64,000 nt of DNA from Acetobacterium tundrae (GTDB lineage: Bacteria > Bacillota > Clostridia > Eubacteriales > Eubacteriaceae), in NCBI RefSeq assembly GCF_008086615.1, contig NZ_RXYB01000016.1, positions 1 to 64,000 of the forward strand, read 5' to 3'. The position numbers and the translations under genes are program-made. The notes under the pieces are model-generated. The model did not search any database and was not told where the DNA came from. It worked only from the letters and a program-made list of their open reading frames with translations. Every line of letters starts with the position of its first letter. Position 1 is the first letter of the stretch. Below, piece by piece: positions 34,623 through 47,075 of the stretch.

Positions 34623-36522
34623 TTTCACTTTCTTCCTTTTCTGTCCCCATTTTTCGTCTGCGTTGTTCTAATGCGATTAATAAAACAGATATATCCGCTG
34701 GGGATACACCTGAAATCCGGGACGCTTGACCAATTGATGTCGGCTTGATTTCCTGCAGCTTTTCAATGGCTTCAATACGGAGTCCCCCGGTCTCCCCAAA
34801 ATTAAAATCTTTTGGTATTCTTTTGTTTTCCAGTTTCTTAAATTGTTCCACTTGGGCTAATTGTTTTTTAATATATCCTTCATATTTTATCTGAACTTCG
34901 ACTTGTTCAACAACACTCCAGTGCAGAGATGGCCGTTCTGGATCAAAAGTTCCAGTTTGAAGATATTTTATTTCCGGCCTTCTAATCAGTTCCCCGAGCG
35001 ATAGACCATGCCTAATTTCAGAACTCCCTAACTCTCTCATGATGGCATTGTTTTCAGGACTTGCTTTAACCAGCACTTCGTCTAAACGTTTTATTTCCAT
35101 TTCAATCGCTGCTTTTTTTTCTAAGAACTTACGATACCTTTTATCATTAATCAAACCCACCCGATGTCCGATTGGCGTCAATCTCAAATCAGCATTATCC
35201 TGCCTGAGCAATAATCGATATTCGGAACGTGATGTCATCATTCGATAAGGCTCATCAATACCCTTTGTTATAATATCATCAATAAGTACGCCAATGTATC
35301 CCTCTGAACGATCAATAATTACCGGTTGTTTACCTAGTAAATATTGCCCGGCATTTATTCCCGCGATCAGGCCTTGAGCGCCGGCTTCTTCGTAACCAGA
35401 TGTGCCATTAATTTGCCCGGCAAAAAAAAGGCCTTCTACCTCTTTAGATTCCAGCGAAGCTTTTAAACGGGTGGGATGAATACAATCATATTCAATGGCG
35501 TATGCTGAACGCATGAACTCTACTTTTTCCATTCCTGCCACGGTACGGTATAATGCAATTTGGACATCTTCAGGCAAACAAGATGACATTCCTTGAACAT
35601 ACACTTCATTTGTTTTTAATCCTTCAGGCTCCATAAATATCTGATGACGGTCTTTGTCGTGAAACCGCATCACTTTTGTTTCAATAGAAGGACAATACCG
35701 TGGTCCAATACCTACAACATCCCCTGTGAATAATGGCGATCTTTCTAAATTTTCATTAATAATTCGATGTGTTTCTTCATTAGTATAGGTTAAATAACAA
35801 GGAACTTGTTTGATTTCGATTTTATCAGTTTCGAATGAAAACGGCACAATATGCTCGTCTCCTTCTTGAATGGTCATTTTAGAATAATCCAGGGTCTTCG
35901 CATCAACTCTGGCAGGCGTTCCTGTTTTAAATCGCTGAAGTTCAATGCCATTTCTTTCGAGACTATCCGATAAGTGCATTGCCGGAAATAAGCCATTAGG
36001 CCCTCCGTCATACTGCACATCGCCAATGATGATCCGTCCTTTCAAATAGGTTCCGCTGCATATAATGGCAGCTTTGCAGGGGTAAACGGCACCGGTATTG
36101 ACCATCACCCCGGTGATTTTTCCATTTTCAACCAAAATTTCTGTTGCTTCCTGTTGTTTTAAAAGTAAGTTCTCCTGGTTTTCAATGACTTGTTTCATTC
36201 GAAACTGATAGGCTTTTTTATCAGCCTGGGCTCTTAATGAATGAACGGCCGGCCCCTTTGCCGTATTTAGCATTTTGCATTGAATCATTGTCGCATCAAT
36301 GTTCTTTCCCATTTCCCCACCAAGGGCATCAATTTCCCGCACCAAATGTCCCTTTCCGGTTCCACCAATGGATGGATTGCAAGGCATCATTGCTACTGAA
36401 TCTAAATTTATGGTTAAAAGAAGTGTTTTTAATCCTAATCTTGCGCTGGCAAGGGCAGCTTCTGAACCAGCATGTCCCGCTCCGATTACGACAATATCAT
36501 AGTCTCCTCCTGGGTAAGTCAT
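34615..36522 (-). CDS. mnmG: tRNA uridine-5-carboxymethylaminomethyl modification enzyme MnmG
   Basis: A 635-residue FAD protein (GidA) that with MnmE modifies U34 of several tRNAs. FAD motif '[20 protein letters not shown]' at residues 11-30, '[22 protein letters not shown]', '[18 protein letters not shown]' and the conserved '[20 protein letters not shown]'. The frame extends upstream to a TTG (36549), but the ATG at 36522 with GAGGAAAG upstream agrees with the family start. Confidence 0.97.
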   Translation of the reverse strand: MTYPGGDYDIVVIGAGHAGSEAALASARLGLKTLLLTINLDSVAMMPCNPSIGGTGKGHLVREIDALGGEMGKNIDATMIQCKMLNTAKGPAVHSLRAQADKKAYQFRMKQVIENQENLLLKQQEATEILVENGKITGVMVNTGAVYPCKAAIICSGTYLKGRIIIGDVQYDGGPNGLFPAMHLSDSLERNGIELQRFKTGTPARVDAKTLDYSKMTIQEGDEHIVPFSFETDKIEIKQVPCYLTYTNEETHRIINENLERSPLFTGDVVGIGPRYCPSIETKVMRFHDKDRHQIFMEPEGLKTNEVYVQGMSSCLPEDVQIALYRTVAGMEKVEFMRSAYAIEYDCIHPTRLKASLESKEVEGLFFAGQINGTSGYEEAGAQGLIAGINAGQYLLGKQPVIIDRSEGYIGVLIDDIITKGIDEPYRMMTSRSEYRLLLRQDNADLRLTPIGHRVGLINDKRYRKFLEKKAAIEMEIKRLDEVLVKASPENNAIMRELGSSEIRHGLSLGELIRRPEIKYLQTGTFDPERPSLHWSVVEQVEVQIKYEGYIKKQLAQVEQFKKLENKRIPKDFNFGETGGLRIEAIEKLQEIKPTSIGQASRISGVSPADISVLLIALEQRRRKMGTEKEESENE

Positions 36523-36533
36523 TCTTCTTTCCT

Positions 36534-37913
36534 CTACTTTCCAATACAAAAATTTTTAAAAATCTGATCAATAATATCCATTCCCACTGCTTTTCCGGTA
36601 ATTCCGCGGAGTGACTCTAATGCTTCCATAATATCAATAGAAACCAGCTCAATCGGCATTTGACTCTTCATCGTTACAATCGCATTTTCCAGACTTTTTT
36701 TTGTTTCTTCCAGTAATTGTATATGTCTTGTATTGGTAATCAGATAATCCGCTTCCTGATTAACGGTTCCTTCATAAACCATCTCAATCATTTTCTTTTT
36801 CAGAATTTCAATGCCCGACTCTTCAATCAAAGACATGGGGATCCACGGAGCTGATATTTCGCAATCTTTTTTGCTGAGTGTATCCGTTTTATTTGCTATA
36901 TAGATGGTTTTTCTGTTTTTCAGCAATTCGAGCAGTTCTTTTTCCCCGGGTGATATTTCTTTCGATATATCGCGCATAAAAATGACCAAATTAGTTTGAT
37001 TTAAAAGAGCTTTTGATTTTTCTACTCCTATTTTTTCAACCACATTGTCTGTTTCTCGAATTCCCGCAGTATCAATAATTTTAAAGGGGATTCCTTCGAT
37101 ATTAATATATTCTTCGATCATATCTCGAGTTGTTCCGGGAACATCTGTTACAATCGCTTTGTTTTCCATTAGAAAAGTATTCAATAAGGAAGATTTGCCA
37201 ACATTAGGCTCCCCTAAAATAGCTGTGGTAATGCCTTCTCGATAAATTTTCCCCGTTTCGGCTACCACCAGTATTGCTTCGATTTTTTTAAGTAATTTAG
37301 TGATTTCTGCATGAATAAATTCATAGGTGATTTCTTCAATATCATATTCAGGATAATCGATATTTACTTCCATATGTGATAAAATACCAACAAGAATCAC
37401 ATCTAAATCTTCCAGCTTTTCCGATAATCGCCCTTCTAACTGCGCCACCGAATATTCTAAACTTTTTTCAGTTTTGGCATTTATAATATCCATGACTGCT
37501 TCTGCCTGGGTCAGATCGATTCGTCCATTTAAAAATGCACGCTTTGTAAATTCTCCCGGTTCTGCTAATCTTGCTCCGGATTTAATCACCAATTTGAGTA
37601 TTTTTCGCATGGGGACAATCCCCCCATGACAATTAATTTCAACTATATCTTCAGCCGTGTATGAGTGGGGAGCCTTCATTTTTGAAATTAAAACCTCATC
37701 GATGTCCTTATTTGTGATCGGATCAACAATTCTTCCATATAACAACGCATGGCTTTTTGCCGCTTCTAATGTTTTTCCTTTTGGGTTAATAAAAAGATTA
37801 TTGCCAATTTCTATGGCTTTATTTCCACTTATTCTTATAATTCCAATTCCTGCCCCGCCCATACCTGTGGCAACCGCAGCAATGGTACCTTCATTCACTA
37901 ATAAGACTTCCAC
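36534..37913 (-). CDS. mnmE: tRNA modification GTPase MnmE
   Basis: A 459-residue GTPase. N-terminal folate-binding domain ('[20 protein letters not shown]'), helical domain, and inserted G domain with '[12 protein letters not shown]', '[15 protein letters not shown]', 'DTAGIRE' and 'NKTD'. The C terminus ends 'FCIGK', the conserved CIGK motif with the catalytic Cys. The start is GTG at 37911-37913, preceded by AGGAG. It acts with MnmG, encoded 11 nt downstream. Confidence 0.97.
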   Translation of the reverse strand: MEVLLVNEGTIAAVATGMGGAGIGIIRISGNKAIEIGNNLFINPKGKTLEAAKSHALLYGRIVDPITNKDIDEVLISKMKAPHSYTAEDIVEINCHGGIVPMRKILKLVIKSGARLAEPGEFTKRAFLNGRIDLTQAEAVMDIINAKTEKSLEYSVAQLEGRLSEKLEDLDVILVGILSHMEVNIDYPEYDIEEITYEFIHAEITKLLKKIEAILVVAETGKIYREGITTAILGEPNVGKSSLLNTFLMENKAIVTDVPGTTRDMIEEYINIEGIPFKIIDTAGIRETDNVVEKIGVEKSKALLNQTNLVIFMRDISKEISPGEKELLELLKNRKTIYIANKTDTLSKKDCEISAPWIPMSLIEESGIEILKKKMIEMVYEGTVNQEADYLITNTRHIQLLEETKKSLENAIVTMKSQMPIELVSIDIMEALESLRGITGKAVGMDIIDQIFKNFCIGK

Positions 37914-37993
37914 TTTTTTCTCCTGACTAAATAATTCTTTGCTAATTTATAATGATATAATAAATCAAGGTCACTGACAAGACTGCTGTTGCT

Positions 37994-38049
37994 AAAAAAA
38001 GGACGCCCCACAGACTAACTTAAAAAGTTATTTTGTGACACGCCCTTTA
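37994..38049 (-). terminator. Terminator after jag
   Basis: A 12-bp stem with some G-U pairs (arms about 38035-38046 and 38001-38012) and a T run on the minus strand, 10 nt after the jag stop. It marks the end of a transcript before mnmE. Confidence 0.6.
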
Positions 38050-38056
38050 AAAAAAT

Positions 38057-38686
38057 TTAGTTTTTATCTTTCAACTGAATGACAATCCGTCGGTATGGTT
38101 CTTCGCCTTCGCTGAATGTAAAAACCTTTTCGTGATTTTGAAGTTTCGCATGAATCACACGTCTTTCTGATGGATTCATCGGTTCAAGGATCATTTTCTT
38201 TTGATAATAAACGGCTTTATTTGCCATTTTCTCACCCAGATCCTCTAATGTCTTTTCTCTCTTGGCACGGTAATTTTCTGTATCCAAAACCACTCTGACG
38301 TATTCTTCATTTTTGCGGTTAATAACTAAACTGACTAAATACTGAAGCGAATCTAAGGTTTGACCTCGGCGTCCGATAAGAACACCCATATCTGTGCCTT
38401 CTAAGTTAATGAATAAAATATTGTCTTCAAGACGTGTCTGGATTTTACAAGCAATTTTCATGGCATTAAATACGTCATTTAAAAAATCGAGGGCGCGTTG
38501 TTCCGGATCATTGATGAGTGTAACTTCAACAATCGCCTCCTTTTTCCCAAAAATCTTCATTAAACCACTGTCTGGCACTTGTAATGTATTCGTTTCAACT
38601 TGATCCTTAGTAACTCCGAGCTGTTGCAAACCATCATTAATGGCCTCTTCTACGGTTTTACCAGTACCGGTTACTGTTTTATTCAT
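38057..38686 (-). CDS. jag: RNA-binding protein Jag (KhpB/EloR)
   Basis: A 209-residue protein with three parts: the Jag-N domain ('GTGKTVEEAINDGLQQLGV'), a KH domain with 'EGTDMGVLIGRRGQTLDSLQYL', and an R3H domain with 'MNPSERRVIHAKLQNHEKVFTFSEGEEPYRRIVI'. It binds RNA and, in streptococci, links cell elongation with StkP. The gene follows yidC by 29 nt as in nearly all Firmicutes. Confidence 0.95.
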   Translation of the reverse strand: MNKTVTGTGKTVEEAINDGLQQLGVTKDQVETNTLQVPDSGLMKIFGKKEAIVEVTLINDPEQRALDFLNDVFNAMKIACKIQTRLEDNILFINLEGTDMGVLIGRRGQTLDSLQYLVSLVINRKNEEYVRVVLDTENYRAKREKTLEDLGEKMANKAVYYQKKMILEPMNPSERRVIHAKLQNHEKVFTFSEGEEPYRRIVIQLKDKN

Positions 38687-38715
38687 TTTTCCTCTCCTTA
38701 GCTTTCAGTTCATTT

Positions 38716-39663
38716 TTACTTGTTATTATAACGTTCCTTGGCTTTTTGATAGGCTTCTTCTTGAGCTTCATCTCTTTTTGGTATTTCAGCAGTTGGTTTT
38801 TTTCGTTGCTGAACTTGTTTTTGCTGTATCTTTTTACCTGAAGCTGGTCGTGTTAAAGGTTTCTTGGTTTCATCATCCGGAATGCTTTTCTTTTTATCTT
38901 TCTTTTGATCATAGGGATTATTCGCCGCTCGCTTTGCAGCTATTTCTGCTTTTCTCTCTTGCTCTGCTTCGCGAACACGTCGTTCCGCTTCCTCAATCGA
39001 ATAATCCGGTTCCGGCATACGCATCATTGCAAATTGTTGAACAAACGTAAACATATTCTGAACAACCCAATATAAAGCGACTCCAGCCGGCATATTGATA
39101 GCCATATAGCCAATCATAATCGGCATAACGTAAAGCATAATTTTTTGGGTTTTGGCATTGGGATCATCCGGATTTGTCGTAGATGAAGCCATCGTAAATT
39201 TTTGCGTAATAAATGTGAATAATGCCGCCAAAACTGGCAATATGTAATATGGATCTGTATTACTAAGACTCGTCATCCATAAGAAAGACATGTCAAAGGT
39301 GCCAATGGTCCCATGAAATACCCAAAGATCAGGCGATTTTAACGTACCATATAAACCAATCAAAATCGGAAACTGGATTAATAAAGGTAGACAGCCACCG
39401 GCTGGATTAACCTTAAATGTCTTGTATAACTTCAGTGTCTCTTCATTTAATTTTTCTTTGTTATTTTTGAACTTTTTTTGCAACTTTTGTAATTCAGGCT
39501 GAAGACGCTGCATATCCTTCATTGATTTGGTCTGCTTAATATTTAGCGGAAGCAGACAAATCTTCGTTAATATTGTAAATATTATAATTGCCCAACCATA
39601 ATTGTGAACAATTTCGAAAATTTGAAAAAGCACCCATCCAAAAATATTGTATAAAAAATCCAT
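38716..39663 (-). CDS. yidC: Membrane protein insertase YidC (SpoIIIJ/OxaA)
   Basis: A 315-residue insertase with five membrane helices. Typical segments are 'YGWAIIIFTILTKICLLPLNIKQTKSM', 'NPAGGCLPLLIQFPILIGLYGTL' and 'MPIMIGYMAINMPAGVALYWVVQN'. The N terminus lacks the lipobox seen in B. subtilis SpoIIIJ. The last about 90 residues are basic and low in complexity (KKDKKKS, KKIQQKQVQQ), as in YidC homologues that contact ribosomes. It inserts membrane proteins with or without SecYEG. Confidence 0.96.
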   Translation of the reverse strand: MDFLYNIFGWVLFQIFEIVHNYGWAIIIFTILTKICLLPLNIKQTKSMKDMQRLQPELQKLQKKFKNNKEKLNEETLKLYKTFKVNPAGGCLPLLIQFPILIGLYGTLKSPDLWVFHGTIGTFDMSFLWMTSLSNTDPYYILPVLAALFTFITQKFTMASSTTNPDDPNAKTQKIMLYVMPIMIGYMAINMPAGVALYWVVQNMFTFVQQFAMMRMPEPDYSIEEAERRVREAEQERKAEIAAKRAANNPYDQKKDKKKSIPDDETKKPLTRPASGKKIQQKQVQQRKKPTAEIPKRDEAQEEAYQKAKERYNNK

Positions 39664-39702
39664 TCATTAACTCCTTAAGGTATTTCTCCCTAAAAATTCT
39701 CT

Positions 39703-39915
39703 TTAGGGAAGGGGATCATATCCCCCGGGATTAAAAGGATGGCATCTAAGAATGCGTTTTCCACCCAAATAGCTACCCTTTATCACACCGTATTTTTCAA
39801 CGGCCATAATAAAATATTCTGAACACGTTGGACTAAAACGACAATTTTTTCCTAAAAATGGTGAAATAAATTTTTGGTAACCTCTAATGATTACTACCAG
39901 GAATTTTTTTATCAT
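39703..39915 (-). CDS. yidD: Membrane protein insertion efficiency factor YidD
   Basis: A 70-residue YidD with the family pattern: amphipathic N terminus ('[30 protein letters not shown]'), '[22 protein letters not shown]'. Three conserved cysteines are present. It is thought to be membrane-associated and to help YidC substrates. It starts 1 nt after the rnpA stop. Confidence 0.95.
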   Translation of the reverse strand: MIKKFLVVIIRGYQKFISPFLGKNCRFSPTCSEYFIMAVEKYGVIKGSYLGGKRILRCHPFNPGGYDPLP

Positions 39916-39916
39916 T

Positions 39917-40258
39917 TTATGGCCTCATGAGATTTTTCTTATAAAACAAATGTATTAATGATTTTTCTAAACTACTAAACGGCACCAGCGTAATGGATTC
40001 CTTAGCAATCAAAATAATATCATAACCTTTTGAAAAAGAATCTTCATTGTGACGATATGCCTCTTTAGTTCTTCTTTTTATTTTATTTCGCACTACAGCT
40101 CGTTTGGAGACCTTTTTACTTACAATTATTCCCAAACGATTCTCTTTATAATCGTTTTTTAAATAATAAATAACAAAAGCTTTGTTTCCAAACACATCCC
40201 CTTTTTGAAAAACAGATTTAAATTCATTTTCTTTTTTTAGGGAACTTATTTTTACCAA
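39917..40258 (-). CDS. rnpA: Ribonuclease P protein component
   Basis: A 113-residue basic protein with the RNR motif in '[17 protein letters not shown]' and the '[10 protein letters not shown]' strand. It joins the RNase P RNA to cut 5' leaders from pre-tRNAs. The start is TTG (40256-40258) behind AAGGAG. A terminator-like hairpin separates it from rpmH. Confidence 0.95.
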   Translation of the reverse strand: MVKISSLKKENEFKSVFQKGDVFGNKAFVIYYLKNDYKENRLGIIVSKKVSKRAVVRNKIKRRTKEAYRHNEDSFSKGYDIILIAKESITLVPFSSLEKSLIHLFYKKNLMRP

Positions 40259-40281
40259 AGGAATTCTCCTTAATTTTTATT

Positions 40282-40311
40282 AAACAAAAGACCGTTTTTG
40301 AAAAACGGTCT
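40282..40311 (-). terminator. Hairpin terminator between rpmH and rnpA
   Basis: Perfect 11-bp stem (40289-40299 with 40301-40311) with a minimal loop and a TTTTGTTT tail on the minus strand. It would lower rnpA expression relative to rpmH. Confidence 0.75.
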
Positions 40312-40319
40312 ACAAAGAA

Positions 40320-40454
40320 CTATGCTGATAATTTTTCTCTTCCTTTTCGTCTTCTCTTTTTTAAAATAAGTCGACCACTTTTGGTAAACATTCTTTTTCT
40401 AAACCCATGTTCTTTTTTTCGTTGTCTAACTTTTGGTTGATAAGTTCTTTTCAC
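40320..40454 (-). CDS. rpmH: 50S ribosomal protein L34
   Basis: A 44-residue L34 beginning '[20 protein letters not shown]' and ending in a very basic helix. The start is GTG at 40452-40454 with GGGGGT upstream. The frame stays open to 40571, but that extension contains the promoter and is not coding. L34 is normally the gene next to oriC on the left side, as here. Confidence 0.96.
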   Translation of the reverse strand: MKRTYQPKVRQRKKEHGFRKRMFTKSGRLILKKRRRKGREKLSA

Positions 40455-40520
40455 TTCGACACCCCCTGACTTAATCTTTATATTTATTTGTTTCCAAGCT
40501 AACAAGACTTTTACCCTAGA

Positions 40521-40549
40521 ATTATATAGTTTTGCCCATTCTCTGTCAA
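40521..40549 (-). promoter_or_regulatory. Consensus promoter of rpmH
   Basis: On the minus strand TTGACA (40544-40549), 17 nt, TATAAT (40521-40526): a perfect sigma-A match, about 65 nt before the rpmH start. Confidence 0.9.
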
Positions 40550-40651
40550 GTTTTATTATTGTACTACTCAAAACTTTTATTAATCTATATGTTTATTTTA
40601 ATTGTATTGTATGCTCTTAAACAATTTGTTATACTAGTGTTGCCAACATTC

Positions 40652-40876
40652 TGTGGATAAGTTTTTAAATTTTATCATATTGTCCACAATTATCGCGTTT
40701 TTGTGGACGAAATGGGGATAACTTGTTCATATTTTGTAAACATTCTTGTATTCTCGTCTTTTTTTATTGGGATAACTTTTTTAAATTATCCACAATTATT
40801 CTTAACTTTTACTTGATTTATTTATCTATTCACATTAAAATAGACTTCCTGTGCATAAAAAAAGACCTTATCCACA
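40652..40876. other. oriC, DnaA-box cluster upstream of dnaA
   Basis: DnaA-box 9-mers at 40652-40660 (minus), 40680-40688 (TTGTCCACA), 40702-40710 (minus, variant), 40786-40794 and 40868-40876 (TTATCCACA). The stretch is AT-rich, lies between rpmH and dnaA, and includes the dnaA promoter. It is the incA/incB-like half of a bipartite Firmicutes origin. Confidence 0.9.
40813..40841 (+). promoter_or_regulatory. Promoter of dnaA
   Basis: TTGATT (40813-40818), 17 nt, TAAAAT (40836-40841). It lies between two TTATCCACA boxes, so DnaA could repress its own gene. Confidence 0.65.
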
Positions 40877-40918
40877 ACGATACGACTTTAAATTTTTAAG
40901 AAATTGGAGGTTCATTTC

Positions 40919-42274
40919 ATGGACACTTCGTTTAAAAAAATATGGGATTCTGCGCTTGAACTGATCAAACCTGATATTAGTCCGACAAGTTTCAATACCT
41001 GGTTTTTGAAAATCAAACCCATAAATTATGTAAACAACACCTATTATTTTTTATCTGAGAATGAATTTGAAAAAGGAATATTAGAAAGCCGCCATATTCC
41101 ATTGATTACCAATGCTTTAGCAGAGGTCACCGGAAAACCCGGAACTGTTAAAATTGTCTTAAAAGAAGAAGATGCCATGATTTCTCCGGAAAACACTCAG
41201 CCTAATACATCAAACTCATTTGTTGATGATAATATTTCTTCCCACCAAAATAATTCAATGAATCCCAAATATACATTTGATAGTTTTGTAATCGGTGAAA
41301 ACAACCGTTTTGCCCATGCTGCCTGTGTTGCTGTTTCAGAAGCGCCTTCTGAAAGATACAATCCGCTATTCATTTATGGTGGTGTTGGTTTAGGAAAAAC
41401 GCATCTCATGCAAGCGATTGGACATTATATTTTATCTTATGCACCTAACAAAAAAGTTGTTTATGTTTCATGTGAAAAATTTACGAATGATTTTATCGAT
41501 GCCATCCAAAATAAAACAAATATTGCTTTTAGAAATAAATATCGTAATGCCGATATTCTTTTAATTGATGATATTCAATTTTTAGCGAAAAAAGAAGGAA
41601 CACAGGAAGAATTCTTTCATACCTTTAACACCCTTCAACAGGAAAACAAACAGATTGTTATCAGCAGCGATCGTCCGCCAAAAGAAATACCAACGCTCGA
41701 AGAACGTTTACGTTCACGTTTTGAAAGTGGATTAATTACCGATATATACGCTCCAAATTTTGAAACGCGGATTGCCATCATTCGAAAAAAAGCAGAATCA
41801 TTCAGTGATGAAATCCCCAATGAAGTTTTAAGTTTCATTGCCGATAGTATTCATTCAAATATTCGTGAGCTTGAAGGTGCTTTAACGACTGTTTTCGCTT
41901 ATTCAAAACTTCATAACGCTCCAATCAATATTGAATCTGCCAAAAATGCCTTAAAAGATATTTTTAGAAAAAAAGAGGATATTGTTATTACCAGTGAGTA
42001 TATTAAGGAAGTAACCGCAAAATACTTTAATATAACCGTTGAAGATATGAATTCTAAAAAACGAACGCGTTCTATTTCTCTTCCCCGTCAGGTTGCTATG
42101 TATATTACCCGTGATATCACCGATCTTTCACTTCCGCGCATTGGTGAAGAATTTGGTGGAAGAGACCACTCAACTGTTATTCATGCCTGTCAAAAAATTA
42201 CTGAAGATATGGCTACTAACACAGATTTCAAAAATTTGATCTTACGTATTCAACGAGAAATTAATGGAAATTAA
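40919..42274 (+). CDS. dnaA: Chromosomal replication initiator protein DnaA
   Basis: A 451-residue initiator. Domain I (residues about 1-85) has 'SFNTWFLKIKPINYV'; domain II is a short Asn/Ser-rich linker; domain III, an AAA+ ATPase, has Walker A 'YGGVGLGKTHLMQAIG', Walker B 'ADILLIDDIQFL' and the sensor 'LRSRFESGL'; domain IV has the DnaA-box recognition motif 'GGRDHSTVIHACQKI'. The ATG at 40919 is preceded by GGAGG; an in-frame TTG upstream is inside that ribosome site. DnaA-box clusters lie on both sides of the gene. Confidence 0.98.
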   Translation: MDTSFKKIWDSALELIKPDISPTSFNTWFLKIKPINYVNNTYYFLSENEFEKGILESRHIPLITNALAEVTGKPGTVKIVLKEEDAMISPENTQPNTSNSFVDDNISSHQNNSMNPKYTFDSFVIGENNRFAHAACVAVSEAPSERYNPLFIYGGVGLGKTHLMQAIGHYILSYAPNKKVVYVSCEKFTNDFIDAIQNKTNIAFRNKYRNADILLIDDIQFLAKKEGTQEEFFHTFNTLQQENKQIVISSDRPPKEIPTLEERLRSRFESGLITDIYAPNFETRIAIIRKKAESFSDEIPNEVLSFIADSIHSNIRELEGALTTVFAYSKLHNAPINIESAKNALKDIFRKKEDIVITSEYIKEVTAKYFNITVEDMNSKKRTRSISLPRQVAMYITRDITDLSLPRIGEEFGGRDHSTVIHACQKITEDMATNTDFKNLILRIQREINGN

Positions 42275-42306
42275 TAGATCACATTTTTACCTTTTGATCA
42301 AACTGG

Positions 42307-42435
42307 TTATCCACAGCTTATCCCCCTTAGCTTTTTAGCTTTTTTGATATCAGCAACGACTTTAAGGGGTTATCCACACTATCCACACCCCCTACTACTA
42401 TTACTACTATATAAATATATATTATTATATATAAA
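42307..42435 (+). other. oriC unwinding region (DnaA boxes, GC cluster, DnaA-trios)
   Basis: TTATCCACA at 42307-42315, then adjoining boxes at 42370-42378 and 42379-42387, CCCCC (42388-42392), six trinucleotides TAC TAC TAT TAC TAC TAT (42393-42410), and an AT-only stretch to 42435. This order matches the B. subtilis basal unwinding system, where DnaA spreads along DnaA-trios to open the duplex. Confidence 0.92.
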
Positions 42436-42470
42436 AGGGGTTTTAAACAAATTACAAAGGAGGTATTTTT

Positions 42471-43583
42471 ATGAAATTCAATTGTTCAAAAGAAAGTTTA
42501 ATGGGTGCTTTAGCAATTGCTCAGAAAGCTGTTTCTTCAAAAACAACACTTCCTATACTTGAAGGAATACTTTTTAGTGTAGCTAATAATAATTTATTAT
42601 TAAGAAGCACTGATTTAGAAATTGGTGTTGAAGTTAATATTCCTGCTGAGGTTGATACTGAAGGTGATATTGTTCTGTCTTCATCAATCATTGGTGAACT
42701 TATTCGTAAATTATCAGGATCTGATGTTTTTTTTGAAAGTGATGATCATCATCAAATAAAAATTGAATGTCTTTTATCAAACTTTACCTTAAAGGGATTA
42801 TCAGCTGATGAATTTCCTGCTTTTCCAGAAGTTATCGAAGATCATATTTTTTCAATAGATGCTACTGTTTTAAAAGAATTAATAAAAGGAACTTTGTTTT
42901 CAGTTGCCACAAATGAGAATATTCCTGTTTTGACTGGCGTAAAAATAGAGTTGCATGAAGATAATATCAATCTAATTGCTTTAGATGGTTATCGTTTGGC
43001 ACTACGTTTTGGAAAAATAAAAAATGCTGTTGGCGAAGATCTGAGTGTTATTATTCCGGCTAAATCATTATCTGAAATTAATAAGGTTTTAACAAATTAT
43101 ACTGGGGATGTGATTGTGAAATTTTCAAAAAATCAAATATTTTTTGAAATGGAAAATACCCAGTTTACTTCCAGACTCCTGGAAGGAGATTTTATTAATT
43201 ATAAACAAATCATTCCAGTGGAAAAAACAACTCAGGTAAAGATCAATCGACGATTGCTTTTAGAAAGCAGCGAACGTGCGGCACTATTAGCCAGAGAAGG
43301 TAAAAATAATTTAATAAAAATGGATTTTAATCAGGATCAACTGATTTTAACTTCCAATGCAGAAATTGGGAATGTTTTCGAGATTATCCCAATTGAAAAT
43401 ATTGGAGAATCTTTAAAGATCGCATTTAATTCAAAATTTTTAATTGAAGCATTGCGGGTGATTGAAGATGAAGAGTTAATGATTCATATGACCACTTCTG
43501 TTGGTCCGGGAGTTATTCTTCCGGTAGAAGGAAATGAATTCATTTATTTAATATTACCGGTTCGAATTGCTGAAGAAAATTAA
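42471..43583 (+). CDS. dnaN: DNA polymerase III beta subunit (sliding clamp)
   Basis: A 370-residue clamp made of three similar domains. The N terminus 'KFNCSKESLMGALAIAQKAVSSKTTLPILEGIL' is the standard pattern, and the C terminus ends 'YLILPVRI', the conserved peptide-binding cleft region. It forms a ring that tethers PolC/DnaE to DNA. An AAAGGAGG site precedes the ATG. It is followed by a terminator, so it is not co-transcribed with recF. Confidence 0.98.
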   Translation: MKFNCSKESLMGALAIAQKAVSSKTTLPILEGILFSVANNNLLLRSTDLEIGVEVNIPAEVDTEGDIVLSSSIIGELIRKLSGSDVFFESDDHHQIKIECLLSNFTLKGLSADEFPAFPEVIEDHIFSIDATVLKELIKGTLFSVATNENIPVLTGVKIELHEDNINLIALDGYRLALRFGKIKNAVGEDLSVIIPAKSLSEINKVLTNYTGDVIVKFSKNQIFFEMENTQFTSRLLEGDFINYKQIIPVEKTTQVKINRRLLLESSERAALLAREGKNNLIKMDFNQDQLILTSNAEIGNVFEIIPIENIGESLKIAFNSKFLIEALRVIEDEELMIHMTTSVGPGVILPVEGNEFIYLILPVRIAEEN

Positions 43584-43589
43584 ATTTAT

Positions 43590-43650
43590 AAAAATAGTCT
43601 ATGAAATCAGAATTTAATGAATGACATCTGATTTTAAAGACTATTTTTTA
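43590..43650 (+). terminator. Terminator after dnaN
   Basis: Long hairpin: AAAATAGTCT and AAATCAGA arms pair with TCTGATTT and AGACTATTTT, followed by T residues. A TATAAT at 43660-43665 may start the yaaA-recF transcript. Confidence 0.8.
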
Positions 43651-43776
43651 ATTTTATGTTATAATAGTTAGGTCTAAAGATAGTGATGCAATAATTTAAT
43701 CAATTTTGGCACAAATAAAGGGGATTAAAGTAATAATCTTTAATTTTTACCAAAAACATAATGAACGGGGAATAAT

Positions 43777-43997
43777 ATGCAAATAATTGAAATTAACACA
43801 GAGTACATAAAAATTGATCAACTCATTAAATATGCCGGAATTGTTGGAAATGGCAGTGATGTGAAGTTCATGATTCTTGATGGATTAGTCCGTGTTAATG
43901 GGGAGTTGTGTACCCAAAGAAATAAAAAAATAAGATCTGGCGATCTTGTTGAAATTGAGGATTATGATACCTTAGAAGTCAAAGGGATCGATAACAC

Positions 43998-44016
<19 letters not shown>
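43777..44016 (+). CDS. yaaA: S4-domain RNA-binding protein YaaA
   Basis: A 79-residue S4-like protein with 'INTEYIKIDQLIKYAGIVGNGSDVKFMILDGLVRVNGE' and 'RRNKKIRSGD'-type ending (here RNKKIRSGDLVEI). The family (YaaA, RlbA) sits between dnaN and recF in most Firmicutes and is proposed to act on ribosomal RNA or assembly. The end overlaps the recF start by 19 nt, so they are co-translated. Confidence 0.93.
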
Positions 44017-47052
<3,036 letters not shown>

Positions 47053-47075
47053 TAAAGAAGGAGTAATAATATAAA

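Noticed and set aside
40455-40571. N-terminal extension of L34 to 83 residues
   Set aside because: The added part contains the perfect rpmH promoter and does not resemble L34.
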